DNA from: Planctomycetota bacterium
GTDB lineage: Bacteria; Planctomycetota; UBA1135
Assembly: GCA_014382465.1 (NCBI GenBank)
Contig: JACNJP010000368.1
Location: 1 to 11,024 of the forward strand
DNA: 11,024 nt
Direction: 5' to 3'
The notes beneath the pieces are model-generated. The model ran no database searches. It worked only from the letters and a program-made list of their open reading frames with translations, and was not told where the DNA came from. Positions 5,834-11,024 of this stretch are shown one piece after another. How positions within the stretch are numbered: position 1 is the stretch's first letter; the number at the start of each line of letters is the position of its first letter. The position numbers and the translations under genes were made by a program.

Positions 5834-7906
5834 ATGCGGATCCCTCCTCGACTCATCCCCTTGGCCCTCGCCGTCCTGGCCCACTCCGCGGGCGAGCTGA
5901 CGGCCCAGGCCGCGCCGCCCGCGGCCGCGGCGCGCAGCCACGACATCACGCTCGACGACTACTTCACGCTGGCGGCGCTCACCGGCCTCGCCGTGGCTCC
6001 CGACGGCTCGATGGTCGCCACCCAGGAGATGCGCTGGGAGCCCGAGGAGGACCTGCGCAACTCCGACCTGTGGGTCACCGACACGGTCACCCGCGAGCGG
6101 ATCCGCCTGACCACCGACGCCGCCTGGGACGGCGCGCCGGCCTGGTCGCCGAACGGCGAGTGGGTCTACTTCCTGACCTCCCGCCTGCGCGGCGACGGCG
6201 CCCAGCCGCCGTTCAACGGCCGTCCCCAGGTGTTCCGGGTCGCCGCCGACGGCAGCGGGGAGCCGCGCCCGGTGACCACCTCGCCCGGCGGGGTGGAGTC
6301 GTTCCAGCTCACCGCCGACGGCCGCTGGCTCTACGCGGTGCTCGACTACCAGCAGGTCGAGGACGGCGCCTGGGGAGATCTCAAGCGCCAGTACCCCGAC
6401 CTCGGCTACGCCCACGGCCGGCCGATGCTGACCCAGGTGTGGCGCATCGACCTCGAGGGCGGCGCGGCCGAGAAGCTGGTCGACCTGGGCCGCAAGATCA
6501 AGAGCTTCGCCGTCAGCGGCGACGGCCGGCGGGTGGCCATGGTCACGACCCCCGACGACCGCGAGATCACCTTCGAGGGCCGGTCGTGGGTCGAGGTCTA
6601 CGACCTGCGGACCGGGCGCACCACGCGCCTGCCCGACGACCTATGGCGCGCGCGCGCGCCGTCGCCCAACGGCTGGATCGAGGAGCCCTGCTGGAGCGCC
6701 GGCGGCGACCGCCTGGCCTTCCGGGTCGACTTCGACGGCTACCCCTCCGAGATCTTCGTCGCCGGCTTCGATGCCGGCGGCCAGAACTGGCTGCGGCGGA
6801 TCGAGCGGGTCGGCGAGGTCCACCCCACCGGTCCGATGGCCTGGCGGCCGCGCAGCCAGGAGCTGTGCTTCACCGCCGACGACCACGCCCGCTGCCGGCT
6901 CTACGGCGCGCCCGAGGCCGGCCGCCGCGACGGCGCCGCCGGGCTGCGCGAGCTGAGCGCCGGCGACGTCGTCGTCGAGGACTTCGGCTTCTCGACCCTC
7001 GAGGACCTCTACGTGTCGATGCGGGCGCCCGGCCACGACTCGGAGCTGTTCGAGCTGACCGCCGCCGGCTCCCGCCAGCTCGGCGAGATCAACCCGCAGA
7101 TGCGGACCTGGAAGCTGCCGCAGCTCCGGCTGGTGCGGTGGTCGGGCCGCGACGGCGCCGAGGTCGAGGGCGTGCTCGAGCTGCCGCCCGACTGGCGGCC
7201 CGAGGACGGTCCGCTGCCGACCCTGGTCGAGCTCCACGGCGGCCCGACCGCCGCCACCTACTTCGCCTTCCGCTACTGGATCTACGGCCGCACCTTGTGG
7301 GCGGCCCGCGGCTGGGCGGTGCTGTCGCCGAACTACCGCGGCTCGACCGGCGCCGGCGACGACTTCATGACCGACCTGATCGGGCACAAGAACGACCGCG
7401 ACGTCGCCGACATCGAGGCCGGGGTGGACTGGCTGGTCGCCCAGGGCATCGCCGATCCGGAGCGGCTGGCGGTCACGGGCTGGAGCAACGGCGGCTACCT
7501 GGTGAACTGCCTGATCTCGACCACCGGGCGCTACAAGGCCGCCTCGAGCGGCGCCGGGGTGTTCGACACCGTCATGCAGTGGTCGATCGAGGACACCCCA
7601 GGCCACGTCATGAATTTCTCCGAGGGCCTGCCGTGGACCCGCGGCGCGGCGATGCACCGCAGCTCGCCGATCTACCGGGCGGGGGCGATCACCACGCCGA
7701 CGCTGATCCACGTCGGCTCCAACGACCCGCGGGTGCCGATCCAGCACAGCCTCTCGCTGCACCGGGCGCTCTACGACTACCTCGACGTGCCGGTCGAGCT
7801 GGTGGTCTACCCCGGCGCCGCCCACACCCTGGCGAGCTACCGCCACCGGCGCGCCAAGCTCGAGTGGGACCTGGCGTGGTTCGACCGCTGGGTGCTGGGC
7901 AGCTAG
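5834..7906 (+). CDS. secreted S9 family (prolyl oligopeptidase-type) serine peptidase
   Basis: It hydrolyses short peptides, possibly dipeptidyl- or acylaminoacyl-peptidase-like, outside the cytoplasm. The 690 residues start with a signal peptide (MRIPPRLIPLALAVLAHSAG, cleavage likely after TAQA near 26), so it is exported. Residues about 35-430 form a WD40-like beta-propeller, with repeated blades such as LAVAPDGSM, PAWSPNGEWVYFLT, FAVSGDGRRVAMVT and CWSAGGDRLAF. Residues about 435-690 are the alpha/beta-hydrolase domain. The oxyanion region is LVELHGGPT (464-472), the nucleophile Ser551 is in GWSNGGY, the acid Asp631 in GSNDPRVP and the base His664 in GAAHTL (more often GxGH). All three catalytic residues are present. 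The gene is divergent from the kinase gene, and its TAG overlaps the stop of the convergent lipoprotein gene by four bases. The ATG is supported by the signal peptide and by TATAAT 25 bases upstream, although no SD is visible. Substrate preference is not deducible. Confidence 0.93.
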   Translation: MRIPPRLIPLALAVLAHSAGELTAQAAPPAAAARSHDITLDDYFTLAALTGLAVAPDGSMVATQEMRWEPEEDLRNSDLWVTDTVTRERIRLTTDAAWDGAPAWSPNGEWVYFLTSRLRGDGAQPPFNGRPQVFRVAADGSGEPRPVTTSPGGVESFQLTADGRWLYAVLDYQQVEDGAWGDLKRQYPDLGYAHGRPMLTQVWRIDLEGGAAEKLVDLGRKIKSFAVSGDGRRVAMVTTPDDREITFEGRSWVEVYDLRTGRTTRLPDDLWRARAPSPNGWIEEPCWSAGGDRLAFRVDFDGYPSEIFVAGFDAGGQNWLRRIERVGEVHPTGPMAWRPRSQELCFTADDHARCRLYGAPEAGRRDGAAGLRELSAGDVVVEDFGFSTLEDLYVSMRAPGHDSELFELTAAGSRQLGEINPQMRTWKLPQLRLVRWSGRDGAEVEGVLELPPDWRPEDGPLPTLVELHGGPTAATYFAFRYWIYGRTLWAARGWAVLSPNYRGSTGAGDDFMTDLIGHKNDRDVADIEAGVDWLVAQGIADPERLAVTGWSNGGYLVNCLISTTGRYKAASSGAGVFDTVMQWSIEDTPGHVMNFSEGLPWTRGAAMHRSSPIYRAGAITTPTLIHVGSNDPRVPIQHSLSLHRALYDYLDVPVELVVYPGAAHTLASYRHRRAKLEWDLAWFDRWVLGS

Positions 7907-8445
7907 GGGCGGATCTCGACCAGGGCCGAGAGGTAGCCGCCGCTGCTCTTGCTCCGGCCGAGGTCCAGGCGCCAGGCCTGCTCGGGGACCGGCTCCAGCT
8001 CGACCGGCAGCTCGACGGCCACGTGGCCGTTGGCGAGGATCAGCTGGAACTGGCCGCGGGCTCGCCACAGGCCGTCCGTCCGCTCGGGCCGGAGCTCCAG
8101 CCGCAGCCGCCAGGAATTCTGGTAGCCGGCCGGGAGCACGGTCCCGCCGCCGCGTCGGGCTTCGGCCTCGACCGGATGGGCCGCCCGCAGGTTCTGGTCG
8201 GGCAGCACCTGGACGAGGGAGGCCCGGGCTTCGTAGACGGCCACCTCGGTGTCCGAGGAGGAGATCTCCTGGCGGCCGAGGCTGGTGGCCTGGCGCGGGT
8301 CGCTCAGGTCGGGGGCCGGAGCGTCCGATTCGAACAGCTCGACCGTGAAGAGGACGGATGCCGGACCCGGCGGCGCGTTCCCGGAGGACGGCGCGTGGCA
8401 ACTGGTGGCGGGCAGGGCGAGCAGGAGGACTGCGACCGGCCGCAT
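7903..8445 (-). CDS. small predicted lipoprotein (downstream member of a paralogous pair)
   Basis: This is a 180-residue protein of unknown function. The N-terminus MRPVAVLLLALPATSC has a short hydrophobic core and ends in a plausible, non-ideal lipobox (ATSC), with Cys16 as the lipidation site. It is therefore probably anchored in a membrane facing the periplasm or outside. After a Pro/Ala/Ser-rich linker comes a beta-rich domain with GYQNSWRLRLEL (107-118) and AWRLDLG (157-163). These match GYSGKWRARLRI and SWKVDLG in the protein encoded immediately upstream, so the two look like diverged paralogues. The start is 22 bases after the upstream lipoprotein stop, with no good SD. A TAGAAT box ends seven bases before the ATG, which would allow a nearly leaderless transcript. 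The stop overlaps that of the convergent peptidase gene. Regular codon structure and a clean signal peptide support a real gene. Confidence 0.75.
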   Translation of the reverse strand: MRPVAVLLLALPATSCHAPSSGNAPPGPASVLFTVELFESDAPAPDLSDPRQATSLGRQEISSSDTEVAVYEARASLVQVLPDQNLRAAHPVEAEARRGGGTVLPAGYQNSWRLRLELRPERTDGLWRARGQFQLILANGHVAVELPVELEPVPEQAWRLDLGRSKSSGGYLSALVEIRP

Positions 8446-8451
8446 GGCCGG

Positions 8452-8457
8452 ATTCTA
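8452..8457 (-). promoter_or_regulatory. candidate -10 element for a leaderless lipoprotein transcript
   Basis: TAGAAT followed by C reads on the - strand six bases before the ATG at 8445, so initiation would fall at or next to the start codon. It lies in the 22-base gap after the upstream lipoprotein gene, so it could equally be chance within an operon. Confidence 0.22.
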
Positions 8458-8467
8458 CCCCCGGGGC

Positions 8468-8992
8468 TCAATTCGATCCGGGCGTCCCGGCTCCGGCCTC
8501 GCGAACCGTGATGGTCGCGTGGTGCGGCAGCCCGGTCAGCGGGTTCGGGCCGAGGTCGACCTTCCAGGAGCCGTCGTCGTCCTCGTCCAGCCGCAGGCGC
8601 TGGGACCAAGTGACGCCGGCGCGCGGGTCGCGGTAGCTGATCCTTAGCCGGGCGCGCCACTTGCCGCTGTAGCCGCGGTCGACCGCCACCTCGCCGATGG
8701 TGATCCGCGGCAGGGCCGGATCCAGCGGCTCGGTGGCGTAATGGGCCCGCGGCTGGGTCGCCGCGCCGTCCGGCGCGCTCGGCCGCGGATCGACCAGGAG
8801 CGGATCGCGCTCCTGCCAGGACCAGCGCCAGCCGTCGATCTCCCCGACCTCCGCCGGCAGCACCCAGGCGTCGCCGCCCTCGGAGAGCGCGACCGCGAGT
8901 TCGACCTCGGTCGGGGCGTAGAAGCTCTCGTCGACCACCGCGCGCGAGCAAGCGACCAGGACCAGCGGAAGGAGCCAGAGGAGGGACCGCAT
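8468..8992 (-). CDS. small predicted lipoprotein (upstream member of a paralogous pair)
   Basis: This is a 174-residue protein of unknown function. MRSLLWLLPLVLVAC is a short lipoprotein signal with a good lipobox LVAC, and Cys15 is the predicted lipidated residue. The mature part begins with a short linker, then a beta-rich domain containing WRWSWQERDPLLVDPRP (55-71), GYSGKWRARLRI (107-118) and SWKVDLG (142-148). The last two blocks are shared with the lipoprotein encoded 22 bases downstream, and GY falls at residue 107 in both. The C-terminal HHATITVREA reads as a final beta strand. The start is supported by the signal peptide; there is no SD, but TATTAA lies nine bases upstream. The gene follows the hemerythrin-like gene on the same strand, separated by the palindrome at 9010-9070. 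It does not match a family I can name. Confidence 0.78.
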   Translation of the reverse strand: MRSLLWLLPLVLVACSRAVVDESFYAPTEVELAVALSEGGDAWVLPAEVGEIDGWRWSWQERDPLLVDPRPSAPDGAATQPRAHYATEPLDPALPRITIGEVAVDRGYSGKWRARLRISYRDPRAGVTWSQRLRLDEDDDGSWKVDLGPNPLTGLPHHATITVREAGAGTPGSN

Positions 8993-9001
8993 ACCGGCAG
9001 T

Positions 9002-9007
9002 TTAATA
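9002..9007 (-). promoter_or_regulatory. candidate -10 element upstream of the first lipoprotein gene
   Basis: TATTAA reads on the - strand with its last base ten positions before the ATG at 8992, which would give a leader of only about two or three bases. It is directly adjacent to the outer end of the palindrome (9010), so the palindrome occupies the position of the spacer and -35. Confidence 0.27.
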
Positions 9008-9009
9008 CC

Positions 9010-9070
9010 GGGGTCGTACATCGATTGAATTGAGGGGTCGTTCCTCCAATATCAATCGATGTACGACCCC
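9010..9070. repeat. 61-bp palindromic element, REP-like or MITE-like hairpin
   Basis: The left arm 9010-9028 begins GGGGTCGTACATCG and ends ATTGA. It is the exact reverse complement of the right arm 9052-9070, giving 19 bp without mismatch. Inside, ATTG (9029-9032) pairs with CAAT (9047-9050) and AGG (9033-9035) with CCT (9043-9045), with single bulges at 9046 and 9051, leaving a loop of about seven bases. The octamer GGGGTCGT of the left arm is repeated at 9034-9041. The element is less GC-rich than its surroundings. No T-run follows on either strand, which argues against a plain intrinsic terminator. The right arm supplies the last codons and stop of the hemerythrin-like gene, and the left arm abuts the lipoprotein promoter region. 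Such size, symmetry and position are typical of dispersed palindromes mobilised by REP-associated transposases, but other copies lie outside this window. Confidence 0.8.
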
Positions 9071-9549
9071 TGAATTAGCCTGCACTGCTCCCAGACGCGC
9101 TGGCGCTCCTCGCCCTGGATGCACTGGTCTAGATTGGGGAAGAAGGCGGCGCGCTCGCGGCGGTCGTGGTGGTCGAGGACCTCCTTGAGCATGCGCTCCT
9201 CCTCGATCATGTAGACCCGCTCGCGGGGGCGGATCTCGCCGGCGGCCTCGAAGACCAGCATCCGCTCCTGGGTCTTCTTCAACAAGCGCTCGAGCTTGCG
9301 GTGCTCGTTGAAGAGCAGCTCGGGGGTGCAGCCGACCTGGGGCTCGACCCGCTCGGCGAAGATCGGCAGCAGGACCTCGTCCTCGGCGCGGATGTGGGCC
9401 TTGAGCATCAGGACCAGGCGGTCCAGGTGCCGCCGGGCGGCCGGCAGGTCGCTCACGACCAGGGCGTCCTGGTGGAGCTGGAGCTCCTCCATGATGGCTT
9501 CGTGGACCCGTTCCAGCTCGACGAAGGAGGGGGTGGAGGCGTCTCCCAT
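9052..9549 (-). CDS. hemerythrin-like HHE-domain protein
   Basis: This is a soluble four-helix-bundle protein expected to bind a di-iron centre and to act in oxygen, nitric oxide or iron handling. It has 165 residues and no signal peptide. Candidate ligands occur in the family order: His16 and His26 in helix one, His52 and Glu56 (HIRAE), His83 (EHRKLE), and His127/128 with Glu132 (DHHDRRE). HxxxE pairs at 52-56 and 128-132 match the family pattern. The last six residues (Gln, Gly, Ser, Tyr, Ile, Asp) and the TGA are encoded by the palindrome arm, so the native C-terminus was probably altered if the element inserted. The start is ATG 9549, with a weak AGGG a few bases upstream. The gene is divergent from dihydrolipoyl dehydrogenase and lies upstream of the two lipoprotein genes. 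Family membership is fairly sure; the exact role is not. Confidence 0.85.
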   Translation of the reverse strand: MGDASTPSFVELERVHEAIMEELQLHQDALVVSDLPAARRHLDRLVLMLKAHIRAEDEVLLPIFAERVEPQVGCTPELLFNEHRKLERLLKKTQERMLVFEAAGEIRPRERVYMIEEERMLKEVLDHHDRRERAAFFPNLDQCIQGEERQRVWEQCRLIQGSYID

Positions 9550-9626
9550 GCGGCCCTAGGGATAACCCCGTCGGCGGGCATGTCCAGGGCCGTTGCCGCC
9601 GCCCGGCCGCCGCGCCGCCGCCGGCC

Positions 9627-9632
9627 TATAAT
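9627..9632 (+). promoter_or_regulatory. -10 box TATAAT upstream of dihydrolipoyl dehydrogenase
   Basis: A perfect TATAAT in CCTATAATCTGC lies 54 bases before the ATG, leaving a leader of about 48 bases. No -35 consensus is found at standard spacing; upstream is a CCG-rich tract (about 9593-9624). The box and flanks nearly duplicate those before the S9 peptidase. The rest of the 137-base divergent spacer (9550-9686) contains no other element I can support. Confidence 0.5.
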
Positions 9633-9674
9633 CTGCACCCTTGCGCCGGCGGCTGGCGGTCCAAAAACGCCGCG

Positions 9675-9681
9675 AAAGGAG
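9675..9681 (+). promoter_or_regulatory. strong Shine-Dalgarno for dihydrolipoyl dehydrogenase
   Basis: AAAGGAG lies five bases before the ATG at 9687. It is the only near-ideal ribosome binding site in the window and fixes the start, in agreement with the FAD-binding strand that begins a few residues later. Confidence 0.85.
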
Positions 9682-9686
9682 CCGAA

Positions 9687-11024
9687 ATGAAGGAAATCGC
9701 CTGCGACACCGTGGTCATCGGCGCCGGACCGGCCGGCTACGTCTGTGCCATTCGTCTGGCCCAGTACGGCCAGAAGGTGGTCTGCGTCGAGCAGGACGAG
9801 CTCGGCGGCACCTGCCTGAACTGGGGCTGCATCCCCTCGAAGGCGCTGATCGCCGCCGGCCACTTCGTCGAGTCGACCCAGCAAGCCGCCGCCATGGGCT
9901 TCACGGTCGCGCCGCCGAAGCTGGACCTGTCCAAGCTGATCGAGTGGAAGGACGGCATCGTCAAGCGGCTCACCGGCGGCATCGGCCTGCTGTTCAAGAA
10001 GCGCAAGATCGAGCTGGTGAAGGGCACCGCCAAGCTGGCCGGGCCGAACACCGTCACGGTCGAGACCGCCGACGGCCTGCTCACCGTCAAGGCCCGCGAC
10101 ATCGTCCTGGCGACCGGCTCCGAGCCCGCCCCGATCCCCGGCTTCGACTTCGGCCCGCTGGTGTGGTCGAGCACGGAAGCCCTTTCGCCCAAGACGCTTC
10201 CTAAGAAGTTGCTGGTCATCGGCGGGGGCGTCATCGGCATGGAGCTGGGCATGTTCTACGCCCAGGTCGGCTGCCAGGTGACGGTGGTGGAGTTCATGGA
10301 CCAGATCCTGCCCGGCATCGACCCCGAGCTGGTCAAGGTGGTGGCGCGCAAGGCCAAGAAGGCCGGCATCCAGATGCACACCCAGTCCTCGGCCAAGAGC
10401 TGGAAGGAGAAGGGCGCCGGTGTCGAGGTCCTGGTGGACGTCCAGGGCAAGCCGCAGAGCTTCGAGGCCGACGTGATCCTGCTGACGGTCGGCCGCCGGC
10501 CGGTCACCGGCGGGCTCGGGCTCGCCGAGGCCGGGGTCAAGACCGACAAGCGCGGCTTCATCCCGGTCGACCTGAAGCGCGAGACCAACGTGCCGCACAT
10601 CTACGCCATCGGCGACATCGGCCACGGGCCGATGCTGGCCCACAAGGGCTCGGCCGAGGGCCTGGCGGCCGCCGCCGCGATCGCCGGCAAGCCCGGCGCC
10701 GGCTACGACCCCAAGGTCGTTCCCGGGGTGATCTTCACCGACCCCGAGATCGCCACCGCCGGCCTGACCGAGGCCGAGGCCAAGGAGCGCGGCATCGAGG
10801 TCAAGATCGGGCGCTTCAACTTCGGCGCCAACGGCCGAGCTATGTCGCTCCAGAGCACTGACGGCCTGGTGAAGCTGATCGTCGACGCCAAGGACGACAC
10901 CATTCTCGGTGTCCACATGGTCGGCCCGAACGTCACCGACATGATCACCGAGGGGTCGCTCGCCATCGAGGGCGGGCTGACCGCGGAGGACCTGGCCCTG
11001 ACCATCCATCCGCACCCGACCCTA
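9687..11024 (+). CDS. lpdA: dihydrolipoyl dehydrogenase (E3), 3' end beyond the window
   Basis: It reoxidises the dihydrolipoyl groups of 2-oxoacid dehydrogenase complexes or the glycine cleavage system, passing electrons through a disulfide and FAD to NAD+ in the cytoplasm. 446 residues are visible with no stop. The family is usually about 465-475 long, so only some 20-30 residues are missing. The order is FAD-binding GAGPAG (12-17), redox-active Cys43 and Cys48 in GGTCLNWGCIPSK, a central NAD-binding loop GGGVIGME (179-186), and second FAD contact AIGDIG (307-312, Asp310). The dimer-interface domain follows, ending in HPHPT (441-445) with His443 as the catalytic base. The partner Glu would come just after the window edge. 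The CxxxxC spacing and HPHPT distinguish it from mercuric and glutathione reductases, although other lipoamide-dehydrogenase-like paralogues remain possible. No E1 or E2 genes are in view; the gene is divergent from the hemerythrin-like gene. Confidence 0.95.
   Translation, partial: MKEIACDTVVIGAGPAGYVCAIRLAQYGQKVVCVEQDELGGTCLNWGCIPSKALIAAGHFVESTQQAAAMGFTVAPPKLDLSKLIEWKDGIVKRLTGGIGLLFKKRKIELVKGTAKLAGPNTVTVETADGLLTVKARDIVLATGSEPAPIPGFDFGPLVWSSTEALSPKTLPKKLLVIGGGVIGMELGMFYAQVGCQVTVVEFMDQILPGIDPELVKVVARKAKKAGIQMHTQSSAKSWKEKGAGVEVLVDVQGKPQSFEADVILLTVGRRPVTGGLGLAEAGVKTDKRGFIPVDLKRETNVPHIYAIGDIGHGPMLAHKGSAEGLAAAAAIAGKPGAGYDPKVVPGVIFTDPEIATAGLTEAEAKERGIEVKIGRFNFGANGRAMSLQSTDGLVKLIVDAKDDTILGVHMVGPNVTDMITEGSLAIEGGLTAEDLALTIHPHPTL

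Noticed and set aside
5722..5949. N-terminal extension of the kinase frame
   Set aside because: It overlaps the TATAAT box, signal peptide and start of the divergent peptidase. Its translation is low-complexity Ala/Arg/Gly.
6070..8511. 813-residue + strand frame within and after the peptidase, and the 586-residue - strand frame at 6641-8401
   Set aside because: Both are alternate frames of the S9 peptidase and lipoprotein genes, with Arg/Pro-rich translations and no domains.
9010..9070. The palindrome as a simple rho-independent terminator of the hemerythrin-like gene
   Set aside because: The stem is unusually long and no T-run follows on the - strand; the stop codon also lies inside the arm. 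A termination effect is still possible but is not the simplest reading.
9557..9566. TAGGGATAAC, identical to the first ten bases of the I-SceI recognition site
   Set aside because: The remaining bases do not match and there is no intron or homing endonuclease nearby; chance.
9453..11015. 520-residue - strand frame opposite dihydrolipoyl dehydrogenase
   Set aside because: It is antisense to a gene with all catalytic motifs intact. The His/Asp/Leu/Gly/Gln-rich translation is a typical shadow.

Overview
The window is very GC-rich chromosomal DNA, with third codon positions dominated by G and C. The gene set is a Hanks-type kinase with a TPR ectodomain, a secreted S9 peptidase, small lipoproteins, a GGDEF protein and central metabolism. 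It suggests a free-living Gram-negative-type bacterium with a large genome. Acidobacteriota (Thermoanaerobaculia- or Vicinamibacteria-like), Planctomycetota or Myxococcota relatives would fit. The phylum is inferred from style and gene content only; no marker gene settles it. I see no rRNA, tRNA, CRISPR array, phage gene or transposase.

Layout. Bases 1-638 (+) hold the C-terminal part of a diguanylate cyclase cut by the window edge, followed by a beta-class carbonic anhydrase (723-1352, +). A class I SAM methyltransferase (1396-2274, -) converges on the carbonic anhydrase and is divergent from a family 2 glycosyltransferase that carries an extra Rossmann-like C-terminal domain (2360-3364, +). 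A 137-base convergent spacer leads to a membrane-anchored Ser/Thr kinase with TPR ectodomain (3502-5721, -). The kinase shares a 112-base divergent promoter region with an exported S9 prolyl-oligopeptidase-type peptidase (5834-7906, +). The peptidase stop overlaps the stop of a small lipoprotein (7903-8445, -). Upstream of that gene lie a second, apparently related lipoprotein (8468-8992, -), a 61-base near-perfect palindrome (9010-9070), and a hemerythrin-like protein whose last codons and stop lie inside the palindrome (9052-9549, -). Divergent from it is dihydrolipoyl dehydrogenase (9687 to beyond 11024, +), missing only its extreme C-terminus.

How the genes fit together. Most look like independent housekeeping or signalling genes, not one pathway. 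Plausible functional links are the kinase and peptidase through their shared promoter region, the methyltransferase and glycosyltransferase through theirs, and the two lipoproteins as a co-transcribed paralogous pair. No gap exceeds 300 bases without a gene. I do not see a convincing undescribed multi-gene system. The most unusual DNA element is the palindrome at 9010-9070, which looks REP-like or MITE-like. The next most interesting items are the paralogous lipoprotein pair and the glycosyltransferase-Rossmann fusion.
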